Positions 46,254 through 54,847 of a stretch of DNA of 64,000 nt are shown in pieces. Within the stretch, counting starts at the first letter, position 1. The number at the start of each line of letters is the position of its first letter. The stretch lies in assembly GCF_042849255.1 (NCBI RefSeq), contig NZ_AP026866.1, positions 124,001 to 188,000 on the forward strand, in the 5' to 3' direction. The position numbers were made by a program, and so were the translations under genes. The stretch comes from Oceaniferula spumae. GTDB taxonomy: Bacteria > Verrucomicrobiota > Verrucomicrobiia > Verrucomicrobiales > Akkermansiaceae. Under the pieces are notes generated by a model that had not been told where the DNA came from, made no database searches, and was given only the letters and a program-made list of their open reading frames with translations.

Positions 46254-47093
46254 ATGTCATCTGCCCGCGATCTACCGTTCCTCATCCGACTTCTTGATGA
46301 CAAGGATCCGGCGGTGCGACCCGTAATCCGTGAGCAGTTTTCTGAATTTGGCGGAGACATCAGCCAAGATCTCGCAGCCTTGGGAATCAAAGTTCCGGCT
46401 TCTGGAAAAAAACGGTTAGTGAAGTTGTTAGAGCCTGGCCGAAGAGATACCTTGAGAGCTGAGTGGTTGGTTCCCAGTGGTGGAGCCTCTGCACTGGAGG
46501 ACGATTGGGAAAGCTTCGAGGCGATCCTTCGCCAGTTGTCCGATTTCCTGCATGATGGAATCACTCTAAGGCCATCGTTATCAGACAGTTTGGATTTGCT
46601 GGCAGATGAAATCCGCGAAGAAATCTCTGACCCAAGCGCGGATGAACTACGGCTCTGGCTCTTCGATGACCGCCGTTTCACTGGTGTCAAAGAAAAGGCA
46701 GATGTGGAAAAAAACTTCGATCTCTGCCGAGTCATCGATCACAAAAAAGGGAACCCGACTAGCTTGGGCTTTCTATACATTCTCATGGGCCGTCGTGTTG
46801 GAGCCAATGTGGAGGGGTGTAATTACCCTGGCCATTTTCTCACTCGTATCGAGGCGGATGGTATGAGCTATTTGGTCGACTGCTTTCACAGTGGACGGCG
46901 TTTCGACATTAGCACATTGTTAGATAATCATCCTGAAATCTCTGATAAGGCTCGTCATGCGATTGATTCCCCGGGGAATCTCGGATTGATTTTACTCCGC
47001 TACATCACTGAGCTTCAGTATAGTCTGGCCGCATCAGGCCGGGATGAGGACGCGCTTTTGTTCAAAGAGTTAATCCAAACCCTGAAGCCCTAA
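46254..47093 (+). CDS. SirB1 family protein (transglutaminase-like/TPR)
   Basis: 279 residues, cytoplasmic. The central part (about 90-235) matches the SirB1/UPF0162 transglutaminase-like domain: NFDLCRVIDHKKGNPTSLGFLYI, CNYPGHFLTRI and YLVDCFHSG. The N-terminal 80 residues form a helical region unlike the E. coli protein, and the C-terminus has the short TPR-like ending. Function of the family is not established. It is seven bases ahead of the next gene, so the two are co-transcribed. Confidence 0.8.
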   Translation: MSSARDLPFLIRLLDDKDPAVRPVIREQFSEFGGDISQDLAALGIKVPASGKKRLVKLLEPGRRDTLRAEWLVPSGGASALEDDWESFEAILRQLSDFLHDGITLRPSLSDSLDLLADEIREEISDPSADELRLWLFDDRRFTGVKEKADVEKNFDLCRVIDHKKGNPTSLGFLYILMGRRVGANVEGCNYPGHFLTRIEADGMSYLVDCFHSGRRFDISTLLDNHPEISDKARHAIDSPGNLGLILLRYITELQYSLAASGRDEDALLFKELIQTLKP

Positions 47094-47100
47094 CTCTGCG

Positions 47101-47979
47101 ATGAAGGTCGAGACCCAGCGCGTAATAGTTCACAAGAAAAGTCTAAATCGTTTGGTGATGCATCCAGACGATGATGTGCCTGTCAGGGCCGCCGCGATGT
47201 TCTATCACGGACAGGGCGACTACGCAGAACGTTATCCTGATGTGTTAGAGCCATTCACGCGCAGAGGAATACGTTGTACGGTGACCGATATGCCCGGTCA
47301 CGGACGCAGCCCTGGCAAACGAGGTGACTGCGGCGACGAACGATTTCTGGATGCCCTTATTACCGAGACTATGGCGACGATGGGAAATCTACCATACGGC
47401 GTGATGGGGCATTCAATGGGCGGGTTATTAGCAACACGTCATCTGGTCTTAGCCGGGAAAGGTCTGTTGCCGGAGCCTGCATTCAGCTGGATTTCTTCGC
47501 CACTGCTTCGCCCTGGTAACGGCAGGTCGGCAGCCTTCAGAACTTGGGTGGGCTGGCTGGCATATCTGATTCCCCGGTTGACTATTTCCACAGGCGTTAC
47601 TCCCGAGATGTGTCGGCTCAACAACGAGGAAGATGAGGAAAAGGCCCTTGCCGAACAGCCATGCAATCCTCTCTGGCACCGGAGAGCCTCGATCCGTTGG
47701 GGACTATTCCTCCTGAAAACATCCGAGATGATCGAAGAGGAAATTGGCAATGCTTCGGAAACAACAAACCTGCTTTTCACCCAAGGAAGTGATGATCCTG
47801 TTTGCCCGGTCAAATTTGCCCGCGAGATGTATCAACGCTTTCCCAATAAGGAAAAACGATACTGCGAAATCGAAGGGATGTTACATGAGCCCTTCGCCGG
47901 TGTTGGCCGAGAACGTCTATTCTCCGCTCTGGAAAACTGGCTGGATGATCTTGAACCTATCTTAGCTGCCGGAGCGTGA
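47101..47979 (+). CDS. Alpha/beta hydrolase of the monoacylglycerol-lipase type
   Basis: 292 residues, no signal peptide. Nucleophile elbow GHSMGG (Ser at about 104), oxyanion region FYHGQGDYAERY, an acid residue in SDDPVCP and a His in MLHEPF complete the triad of the Hydrolase_4 (serine aminopeptidase S33) group. Family members act on monoacylglycerol or lysophospholipid esters; the actual substrate is unknown. It shares an operon with the SirB1-like gene and ends 14 bases from a convergent flavin reductase. Confidence 0.87.
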   Translation: MKVETQRVIVHKKSLNRLVMHPDDDVPVRAAAMFYHGQGDYAERYPDVLEPFTRRGIRCTVTDMPGHGRSPGKRGDCGDERFLDALITETMATMGNLPYGVMGHSMGGLLATRHLVLAGKGLLPEPAFSWISSPLLRPGNGRSAAFRTWVGWLAYLIPRLTISTGVTPEMCRLNNEEDEEKALAEQPCNPLWHRRASIRWGLFLLKTSEMIEEEIGNASETTNLLFTQGSDDPVCPVKFAREMYQRFPNKEKRYCEIEGMLHEPFAGVGRERLFSALENWLDDLEPILAAGA

Positions 47980-47993
47980 GTCGAGGCAGTTTA

Positions 47994-48608
47994 TCAACCG
48001 CGTTTGATTTCGAAACAATCTTCAGTGCCGCAATACCAATCCGGTGAGGCCATGCGACCGATCGGATGATATTGATCAAGGTCAATACGTAGTTCTTCCG
48101 ACAGCATCATTTCCTCACGAACGTGAATGCGCTGGATGATGCCTATGACCAATCGGTTTCCTCCGATTTCTACCGTGCTGTGCTCCTTGCACTCCAGCGC
48201 TGCAGGAGCCTCTATGATGTGTGGCACTTTGACTGTGCTACCCTCCGCAAGTGTCAGGCCGCTACCGTCGATTTCACTTTCTCCGAAGGGCAGGGGGGCG
48301 GATGTTTTCACCATGGCTTCAGCAACGGACCGGTCGACTAGATTCACCACAAATTCACCATTGGTTCTGATGTTTCTGGCGGTGTCTTTGGGCACTCCCG
48401 GTTCCTTGTTTCCAGGTGCGAAGGCCAGCATCGCGGGTTTACTGCCAAAGACGTTGAAAAACGAGAACGGCGCCGCATTGACCCGCCCTTCAGTATCAAT
48501 CGTAGTCACCCAAGCGATCGGTCGAGGTGTCACTAGTGCAGTCAGCAGTGAGTAGGCGCGGTCAGAGTGTTCTCCAAGGGGATCAAGTTCTATGCTTCGC
48601 ATGGCCAT
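47994..48608 (-). CDS. Flavin reductase-like (flavoredoxin) domain protein
   Basis: 204 residues of split-barrel FMN-binding fold: PRPIAWVTTID and NAAPFSFFNVFGSKPAMLAFAPG form the flavin-binding part, and DTARNIRTNGEFVVNLV is the following helix-strand of the family. Likely a cytoplasmic FMN-dependent oxidoreductase or the reductase component of a two-component monooxygenase, but no partner gene is near. Confidence 0.85.
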   Translation of the reverse strand: MAMRSIELDPLGEHSDRAYSLLTALVTPRPIAWVTTIDTEGRVNAAPFSFFNVFGSKPAMLAFAPGNKEPGVPKDTARNIRTNGEFVVNLVDRSVAEAMVKTSAPLPFGESEIDGSGLTLAEGSTVKVPHIIEAPAALECKEHSTVEIGGNRLVIGIIQRIHVREEMMLSEELRIDLDQYHPIGRMASPDWYCGTEDCFEIKRG

Positions 48609-48653
48609 AGTTTAATCCGCATTCTCAGCCAGCACCAAGCGCAATGAGACCAA

Positions 48654-48689
48654 GAAAAAACCCTTTCCCCTGGGATAGAGGAAAGGGTT
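48654..48689 (-). terminator. Intrinsic terminator of rplI
   Basis: Read leftward, AACCCTTTCC pairs with GGAAAGGGTT over 11 bases and is followed by a T-run. It lies 22 bases after the rplI stop. Confidence 0.88.
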
Positions 48690-48710
48690 GGAAAATGGTG
48701 TGTTAGCAGC

Positions 48711-49187
48711 TTACTCAGCAGCTGCTTCTTCTTCACCTGCAACCTTGACGTTGATCTTAAGGTTGGCAGTGACGTCGCCGTGAAGCTTGACTTCGAGATC
48801 TTGCTTGCCGGAAGTTTTGATTGGGCCGTCGAGCTGGATCGCGTGACGATCAACTTCGATGCCTTTTTCGCTAAGTTCCTTGTGGATGTCGATGCTGGTG
48901 ACGGAGCCGAAGGCTTTTCCGCCCTGACCTGTCTCAAGTGTGAACTCAAGCTTGAGCTTCTTGATCTTGGCAGCGGTTTCTTGGGCAGCGGCGAACTCTT
49001 CAGCCTCACGCTTGACGCGATTTGCTTTCAGGGACTCGAGGTGCTTGAGATTAGCTTTGGTTGCCTCGTATGCCTTGCCCTCTGGGACAAGAAAATTGCG
49101 GGCGTAACCGGCTTTGACGGTGACGACGTCGGCTTCAGCGCCGAGGTTGCCAATTTTTTCGCGGAGAATAACTTCTGTTGTGGCCAT
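48711..49187 (-). CDS. rplI: 50S ribosomal protein L9
   Basis: 158 residues from MATTEVILREKIGNLG, with VVTVKAGYARNFLVPEGKA, the conserved N-domain that binds 23S rRNA, and a C-terminal domain ending in an Ala/Glu tail. The open frame goes on to 49322, but the family start is ATG 49187. It is not next to rpsF, rpsR or ssb, its usual neighbours, and has its own promoter and terminator. Confidence 0.95.
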   Translation of the reverse strand: MATTEVILREKIGNLGAEADVVTVKAGYARNFLVPEGKAYEATKANLKHLESLKANRVKREAEEFAAAQETAAKIKKLKLEFTLETGQGGKAFGSVTSIDIHKELSEKGIEVDRHAIQLDGPIKTSGKQDLEVKLHGDVTANLKINVKVAGEEEAAAE

Positions 49188-49220
49188 GGGAAAAATGCTT
49201 CGTTGAGTTGCGGAGGGCAG

Positions 49221-49249
49221 GAGATAGGGCTGATCGAGCACCGAGTCAA
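49221..49249 (-). promoter_or_regulatory. Promoter of rplI
   Basis: TTGACT, 17-base spacer, TATCTC on the minus strand, leaving a leader of roughly 27 bases, unlike the leaderless genes in the window. Its -35 half lies close to the divergent gene at 49311. Confidence 0.5.
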
Positions 49250-49310
49250 GCAGGATTTCCGCTCGATTTCGATATTGCGCCAGATCTACTGACCAGTTAG
49301 CGTGATTGCC

Positions 49311-50084
49311 ATGAAAACCCACCTCCTATCTTTGATAACAGCGTGTAGCGTGACCCTGCCGATGGCGTCCTTGGCTGATGTATCCATCGAGCCCTCGGGC
49401 ATGAAAATCGTATGGCAGTCCTTGAAAAAGGATTTCGACGGATTCGAGACCTACAATTCCTCCGAAGGCGTCTATGTCACTGTGGCCGTGCGTGGCGGCG
49501 GAAAGAACGTCATTTCCTTCGATAATAAGAAATCCAAAGTATCGATCCAATATGGCGACCAAGACCTGGGCGGATCTTTCGGTATGTGGAACAAGACCAG
49601 CAAGGATGGTAAAACCATGCGAATCGAGGTGAAATCGGACAAATTGCCTCAAGGAGACAACGCAGCGCTCAAGCTCGCTGGCAGTCTCGACCTCGTGGTG
49701 GCCTCGAAGACTGATACCAAAACCAGCGGACCACGCGAGCTGAAGAAAGGCGATAAGTTAACATTCGGTGACAATTTCAGCTGCGAGGTGAGCAAAATCG
49801 AAAAACCCAAATACGGTGACGACGAACTGGAGGTAAGCTTCAAATGGGACCGGGATATTCCGGAACTGGCTGCAGTGCGATTTTATGACGAAGCGGGGAA
49901 ACTTATCGAGTCCAAGGCTGGCGGTTGGTCGAGCATGGGTGGCTTTGGCAAGAAAACCGTCACCAAGAGTTATCTTCTCAAAAAGAAATCTGATATTCTG
50001 AAGATTGAAATGGATCTCTGGTCGGACGCAGAGGCCCTCACCGTGCCGCTGAACCTTAATGTCGGCCTTGGTGCCGGGAAATGA
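49311..50084 (+). CDS. Secreted protein of unknown function
   Basis: 257 residues from ATG 49311 (GTG 49302 is an alternative). Signal peptide MKTHLLSLITACSVTLPMASLA. The mature chain is rich in Lys, Gly and beta-type segments, with a middle Lys/Thr stretch and a final LNLNVGLGAGK. It has a single Cys in the mature part and no motif I can name. Its end overlaps the next gene by 26 bases, so translation may be coupled. Family not recognised. Confidence 0.72.
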   Translation: MKTHLLSLITACSVTLPMASLADVSIEPSGMKIVWQSLKKDFDGFETYNSSEGVYVTVAVRGGGKNVISFDNKKSKVSIQYGDQDLGGSFGMWNKTSKDGKTMRIEVKSDKLPQGDNAALKLAGSLDLVVASKTDTKTSGPRELKKGDKLTFGDNFSCEVSKIEKPKYGDDELEVSFKWDRDIPELAAVRFYDEAGKLIESKAGGWSSMGGFGKKTVTKSYLLKKKSDILKIEMDLWSDAEALTVPLNLNVGLGAGK

Positions 50085-50322
50085 GGCTCTCTTGAAGGTC
50101 GTTCGAAAGTTTAGCCTGTTGTTGCCAGCGCAGCTCGCGCAGTTGGAATTGCGTAGCTATGGAATCCGGGCTGAGATTTTGGATGAAGGATCAGCGAGTG
50201 TGTTACCTTTTGACGCGATGATTTACGGAATTCGCCTGACTGTGGCAGATGCCGACTATGAAGAAGCGTCGCGGTTGTTGGATGAGATGTCGGACCGCAA
50301 TCAATCAGAGGACGATGCGTGA
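50059..50322 (+). CDS. DUF2007-like small protein
   Basis: 87 residues if ATG 50059 is used, overlapping the previous gene by 26 bases; an in-frame TTG at 50092 would give 76. LPAQLAQLELRSYGIRAEILDE and GIRLTVADADYEEASRLLDEM follow the beta-alpha-beta layout of DUF2007 proteins, thought to be signal-transducing or ligand-binding domains. Function unknown. Confidence 0.65.
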   Translation: MSALVPGNEALLKVVRKFSLLLPAQLAQLELRSYGIRAEILDEGSASVLPFDAMIYGIRLTVADADYEEASRLLDEMSDRNQSEDDA

Positions 50323-50455
50323 TGCTGGTTGTGTCAGATCAAAAAAGTCACAACTATTAAATCATAGACAATTTGGTTAGATTCTTGCTAGGTTGATACT
50401 GACTGATGTGCTTTCCGAGCATGTTGTCCGCTTCCCTCAAAAATGAGACTGGGAG

Positions 50456-50485
50456 CTGCCACGACAGCCACTTGGAGTTTATTGT
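50456..50485 (+). promoter_or_regulatory. Promoter of aat, apparently leaderless
   Basis: CTGCCA, 18 bases, TATTGT, then six bases to the ATG at 50492. The -35 box is weak. The gap 50323-50455 shows nothing else. Confidence 0.35.
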
Positions 50486-50491
50486 GTAACG

Positions 50492-51067
50492 ATGGAAAAA
50501 ATCCCCGCTCACGTTTTACTTGGTGCATATACCGAGGGTGTTTTCCCGATGGCGGAAGACGGGGAAATCTATTGGTTTTCCCCGGTTGTAAGGGGAATCA
50601 TGCCACTAGATGACAGGTTTCATATTCCACATGGTCTGAAGCGGAGTTTGAGAAAGAAACCTTTCAGGGTGACCATGGATACCCAATTCCCCGAGGTGGT
50701 GAAAGGCTGCTCTGAACGTAGTGAAACGTGGATCGATGAGGTGATTCTGGAGAGCTATAATGAACTGCATGATCTCGGATTCGCCCATTCTGTGGAGTGC
50801 TTGGACGATGACGGATTACAAGGTGGTCTCTACGGTGTAGCCTTGGGGAAGGCGTTTTTTGGCGAAAGCATGTTCTCGCGTAAAACCGACGCCAGTAAGA
50901 TTGCTTTGGTGCATTTGGTCGAGTGGCTGCGTGAGAACGATTACACCCTATTAGATACCCAGTGGATGACCGACCACCTGCGCCAGTTCGGGGGCTTGGA
51001 AATTCCACGTGAGGAATACTTAAACTTACTTGCAGACGCACTTGCAGATGAAGGCATTGCCGAGTAG
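50492..51067 (+). CDS. aat: Leucyl/phenylalanyl-tRNA-protein transferase
   Basis: Adds Leu or Phe to N-terminal Arg/Lys for N-end-rule degradation by ClpAP. 191 residues, shorter than the E. coli enzyme (about 234) because the N-terminal domain is reduced. The conserved GVFPMAEDGEIYWFSP, GGLYGVALGKAFFGESMFSR and LLDTQWMTDHLRQFGG blocks are intact. Confidence 0.93.
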   Translation: MEKIPAHVLLGAYTEGVFPMAEDGEIYWFSPVVRGIMPLDDRFHIPHGLKRSLRKKPFRVTMDTQFPEVVKGCSERSETWIDEVILESYNELHDLGFAHSVECLDDDGLQGGLYGVALGKAFFGESMFSRKTDASKIALVHLVEWLRENDYTLLDTQWMTDHLRQFGGLEIPREEYLNLLADALADEGIAE

Positions 51068-51118
51068 TGGTTGGATCGACTTAGGCTTTAACTCGCGACC
51101 TACCTACTCCTGCTCTCT

Positions 51119-51910
51119 ATGACTAAATTTCGCCCATGCATTGATCTCCACGACGGACAGGTCAAACAGATCGTCGGTGGTACTCTGACTGATACCGGAG
51201 TTGGCCCTACCGAGAATTTCGTCTCAGATCGTGAGCCTTCGTGGTTTGCAGAGCTATACCGAAAAAACAACCTAACAGGAGGGCACGTGATCCAACTTGG
51301 TGCAGGCAACTCTGATGCTGCCCGAGAAGCGATCTCCATATGGCCAGGTGGACTGCAGATCGGGGGGGGGATTAATATTCACAATGCCGCCGAATGGCTC
51401 GAAGCCGGTGCATCCCACGTTATCGTCACATCATGGCTGTTCGATGAAGGTGGGACATTTCTGGAAAACAGACTCCGAGAACTGGCTAGCGAAATTGGCC
51501 GTGAAAACATCGTGGTGGACCTGAGTTGTCGCCGTGTTGCCACCGAAAAAGACACCGCTTGGACGGTTGCTATGAACCGCTGGCAAACACTGACTAACCT
51601 CGATATCACTCACGCCACCCTTGAGGCTTTAGCCGAATGGTGTGGCGAGTATCTCATTCATGCAGCAGATGTTGAAGGTCTCTGTCAGGGGATCGATGCG
51701 GATCTGGTTCAGCATCTAGGTGAATGGGCAGGTATCCCAATGACCTACGCCGGTGGTGTTGCGGACATGGAGGACCTTCGATTGGTGCAGGAGAAGAGTG
51801 GCGGCAATCTAGATGTGACTGTTGGAAGCGCATTGGATATTTTTGGAGGCAAAGGTGTGACTTTTGATCAATTGTTAGAATGGAATCAACGAACCCCTGA
51901 AATATTGTGA
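51119..51910 (+). CDS. hisA: Phosphoribosylformimino-AICAR ribotide isomerase, eukaryote-type (HIS6-like)
   Basis: Histidine-pathway ProFAR isomerase, a TIM barrel. The 263 residues follow the fungal/plant HIS6-type pattern rather than ordinary bacterial HisA: CIDLHDGQVKQIVGGTL at the start, GGGINIHNAAEWLEAGASHVIVTSWLF, VVDLSCRR, AMNRWQTLT, FLIHAADVEGLC-like YLIHAADVEGLC, and GSALDIFGG at the end. Catalytic Asp residues are in CIDLHDG and AADVEG. It is not in a his operon; mtfA follows with a 4-base overlap. Confidence 0.93.
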   Translation: MTKFRPCIDLHDGQVKQIVGGTLTDTGVGPTENFVSDREPSWFAELYRKNNLTGGHVIQLGAGNSDAAREAISIWPGGLQIGGGINIHNAAEWLEAGASHVIVTSWLFDEGGTFLENRLRELASEIGRENIVVDLSCRRVATEKDTAWTVAMNRWQTLTNLDITHATLEALAEWCGEYLIHAADVEGLCQGIDADLVQHLGEWAGIPMTYAGGVADMEDLRLVQEKSGGNLDVTVGSALDIFGGKGVTFDQLLEWNQRTPEIL

Positions 51911-52713
51911 ACGGGATCACGATTTTATTACTCGCTGTAACTTCCACCTTTCTTGTTTTCGCCTTCATAGGAGTAAGAAGAAAAGCGCGCCGTGCTCATT
52001 TGATGCGCATGCGCCTTGACAAAAGTCAGCGACGTGAACTGAGCGAGGATTTTCCGACCTTCGCGCGTCTTCCGGAATCATTGCGAGATGAACTGGAGGG
52101 ATTGATGCATGTCTTTCTCGATGAGAAATCCTTTGAAGCCTGTGGTGGAATGGAAGAGGTATCCGAGCACATGCGCAGGGTGATTGCCGCGGAAGCTTGT
52201 CTTCTGTTAGTCAACCGGAAGCATGACTATTACCGGAAGCTCCGCAGTATCCTTCTTTACCCTTCAGCCTACAAGGCAAGGAACGAACATGGTGGGGATG
52301 ATGTCCGGCTGGGTGAAAGTTGGAGTTCCGGTAGTGTGGTTCTCGCATGGGACAGCGTGGTCGCGGGTGGTCGCAACGAGGAAGACGGCTCCAATGTGAC
52401 ATTGCATGAATTCGCCCATCAGCTCGATCAGGACGACGGTGCCGCCGATGGTGTTCCGGAGTTATCTGGCGGGGCGGGATCTTATCGTGAGTGGGCTCAG
52501 GTGTTCAGTAAAGCATTCGAAAAATTTCAACGTAAACTTGAGAAAGGCAAACGCACCGTGATCGATCCATACGGCGCCACAAATCCTGCTGAATTTTTTG
52601 CGGTCGCCACGGAGACATTTTACGAGAAGCCTGACCAGCTGCGTGAATCCTACCCTGACGTTTACGAGCAACTTCGACACTACTATAATGTCGACCCAAT
52701 GGAATGGGAGTAG
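51907..52713 (+). CDS. mtfA: MtfA-type zinc metallopeptidase
   Basis: 268 residues with an N-terminal membrane helix (about 4-22), then the M90/MtfA domain. The zinc site is HEFAHQLD (His167, Glu168, His171) and the downstream Glu lies in AEFFAVATETFYE. E. coli MtfA has no anchor of this kind, so here the peptidase is likely tethered to the inner membrane. The GTG start overlaps the stop of hisA by four bases, so the pair is translationally coupled. MtfA is known as the Mlc titration factor; no Mlc is in the window. Confidence 0.9.
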   Translation: MNGITILLLAVTSTFLVFAFIGVRRKARRAHLMRMRLDKSQRRELSEDFPTFARLPESLRDELEGLMHVFLDEKSFEACGGMEEVSEHMRRVIAAEACLLLVNRKHDYYRKLRSILLYPSAYKARNEHGGDDVRLGESWSSGSVVLAWDSVVAGGRNEEDGSNVTLHEFAHQLDQDDGAADGVPELSGGAGSYREWAQVFSKAFEKFQRKLEKGKRTVIDPYGATNPAEFFAVATETFYEKPDQLRESYPDVYEQLRHYYNVDPMEWE

Positions 52714-52716
52714 AGT

Positions 52717-53250
52717 TCACTCAAGTAATTTCAGGTCGTCAGAAGTGAAAAACTTCTTATCTGGCCCGGCAGAATGGATTTCCATCACTTTAGCCGAGTA
52801 AGCATGGAATCGATATGGTGTTCCCCAGCGATCTAGCAGTTCGCCTTTGTCCGATATCGCTGGATGGGTGGGGGGGAGGCTGACAGCTCCTTTGACGTTT
52901 TTGCCTGTGAGAGCCGCAGTGATTTCATCGTTCAGGCCAACCGGATTTCCTCCCAATGCCCGACGGTGGAAACCAAGCATCGATTGAATCAAGGAGAGAT
53001 CCTCTTCGGGTGTCTGGTTAGGAGAGTTGAGTAGATCCGAGGACTCGGCGACAGGTAGCAGGGTGATGTTTTCAGGGAATGATTTGGGCTTTGGGGGCGC
53101 TGGCCGATCAGTTAGATCCGTTGTTCTACGGAAGTCATCATCAAGTTTCCCTGGAATATCAACTGGGTCCTGCCGATCGATTGCCACCGTTAGCAACCAC
53201 ACGCTGAGCGACAGAAATGCAATGAAAGCAAAAATCGGAAATCGCTTCAT
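52717..53250 (-). CDS. Membrane-anchored protein with pseudopilin (GspG)-like C-terminus
   Basis: 177 residues: an uncleaved or cleaved N-terminal hydrophobic segment (about 4-23), a Pro/Asp-rich linker, and a C-terminal stretch, LLDRWGTPYRFHAYSAKVMEIHSAGPDKKFFTSDDL, read here in parts, that resembles the calcium-binding end of GspG-type major pseudopilins (DxWGxPY ... SxGxD). The prepilin peptidase G/FxxxxE motif is absent, so it is not itself a pilin. Last gene of the DUF1800-DUF1501 operon, four bases after it. Confidence 0.65.
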   Translation of the reverse strand: MKRFPIFAFIAFLSLSVWLLTVAIDRQDPVDIPGKLDDDFRRTTDLTDRPAPPKPKSFPENITLLPVAESSDLLNSPNQTPEEDLSLIQSMLGFHRRALGGNPVGLNDEITAALTGKNVKGAVSLPPTHPAISDKGELLDRWGTPYRFHAYSAKVMEIHSAGPDKKFFTSDDLKLLE

Positions 53251-53254
53251 CGCT

Positions 53255-54829
53255 CTAGAGAAATGCCATATTCGCTGTGGAGCTGGTCAATGGGTCATCA
53301 AATCGTGGCAAGTTAGGAAACATAGCTTCCAGTGAGTTCGCATCTGCTCCGAACCAATTGGCGAGAACTGCGGAATATTGATCTACCGATGTATCAGGGA
53401 TCAGGCGGCCACGACTACTGTGTGAGTCGATTGATCCAGGCGTGTCCCCAGTTTTCAAAGGTGGATAGTGACCATAAATGTCTCCTCCATGGACAGGTCC
53501 TCCCATGACGATGGCGTGACTGCCCCATGCGTGATCAGAGCCATCCGTTGCGGCATTTTCACCGTTTGGGGTCAAGGTTCGAGCGAAATCTGATGCGGTA
53601 AAAGTGACAACATCATTGAACGCATCCAGTAGCGTATCAGAGAGGGTATTTCGAAAAGACAACAAGGCCTGTGAGAGTTCATCCATTAACTCGCTGTGAT
53701 CGCTTAGCATGGATTGATGGGTGTCGTAGCCCCCGACTTGAACAAAGAATATCTGTCGGTTGTTTCCCAGCGGTGAACATCCGGCAATGAGTTTGGAAAC
53801 CATTTTGAGTTGGTCGCCAAGTTTGGTGGGGGCATTGGCAAAATGTGTTTCGAAATCAACACCCGTTGCCGCAGCAGCGGAGAGCGCGACTCCTACTGCT
53901 CCTTCGGTTTCACGGGCACGCTGAACGATTTTGTTATATTGATCCTCTAACAAGTTCTCGTGAGTGAGCTTCATGATATCCTCGTAGGCCTTCAGACGTC
54001 GTGCTGTGTTAGAGTCTTTATAACCGGAAGAAGGGTCTCCTGGGGTATTGTATGCGTTGGCGTAGTTAGTGCCGTAACCTTCCAAGGACACCGTGCCGGA
54101 TGGGTTGACCACATACTGGCTCACGCCTCCTGCAGTTCCTACTTGGAATGAGTTGATGCCAGCTAGCGAAATTGACATCGAGACGTTGCTGCCGGAGTTA
54201 TACGAAGCATTGAGAAGCTCTGCAACACGACCGCCCCAGCCGGATGTGAAAGGTTTGTCAGAGATGGACGATTGCCACTGAGTCTGCTGGTTGGAGTGGG
54301 AGAACAACTGCTCAGGAACAGGCACAGTTCTGTTGATGTAGTCAGCACGTGTTGGGACCGGATAGGCGAGTGTTCCCACATTGGCAATAAACGCAAGGTC
54401 CCCGGCATTGAACAAGTCGGCCAGCGGCTGGGCATCTGGATGAACTCCGAGGGATTGAAATGACGGGCCGTAATGTTTTTCGAACGCCTTAGTTGGGGTA
54501 GCAGGCGCTTCGGTGGGGATGTTCAATGCGTGCAGTGTATTGCGATCGAGAGCCAGCACTCCACGTGCCGCTTCGTAATCAGCGCGGGCTTCCTCACTGG
54601 TGGGATCTCCCATCGGCAACAACATATTATTGGCATCATTACCGCCTGCCAGAAATAGACAGACGATGGCTTTGTAGTCTCCGCCAGCATCACCAGCAGC
54701 CATGGAGGCTGTGATCAACCGCATTTGCGCCAGAGCGTTGACCAGGCCGGTAACGCCTAATGAGGCACAAGCTGACTGACGAAGGAAATCACGCCGCGAG
54801 TGGAGTTCTTCTTTCTGATGTTTTTTCAT
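53255..54829 (-). CDS. DUF1501 family exported protein
   Basis: 524 residues. A twin-arginine signal SRRDFLR begins at about residue 11. The body carries the DUF1501 blocks YKAIVCLFLAGGNDANNMLLP and VGGYDTHQSMLSDHSELM, and DHAWGSHAIVMGGPVHGG, which is the alkaline-phosphatase-like fold typical of the family. Biochemical function is unknown. It follows the DUF1800 gene by 18 bases; the two are a recurring pair in PVC and other Gram-negative bacteria. Confidence 0.9.
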   Translation of the reverse strand: MKKHQKEELHSRRDFLRQSACASLGVTGLVNALAQMRLITASMAAGDAGGDYKAIVCLFLAGGNDANNMLLPMGDPTSEEARADYEAARGVLALDRNTLHALNIPTEAPATPTKAFEKHYGPSFQSLGVHPDAQPLADLFNAGDLAFIANVGTLAYPVPTRADYINRTVPVPEQLFSHSNQQTQWQSSISDKPFTSGWGGRVAELLNASYNSGSNVSMSISLAGINSFQVGTAGGVSQYVVNPSGTVSLEGYGTNYANAYNTPGDPSSGYKDSNTARRLKAYEDIMKLTHENLLEDQYNKIVQRARETEGAVGVALSAAAATGVDFETHFANAPTKLGDQLKMVSKLIAGCSPLGNNRQIFFVQVGGYDTHQSMLSDHSELMDELSQALLSFRNTLSDTLLDAFNDVVTFTASDFARTLTPNGENAATDGSDHAWGSHAIVMGGPVHGGDIYGHYPPLKTGDTPGSIDSHSSRGRLIPDTSVDQYSAVLANWFGADANSLEAMFPNLPRFDDPLTSSTANMAFL

Positions 54830-54847
54830 GTATGGCGGTTGTGAAAA

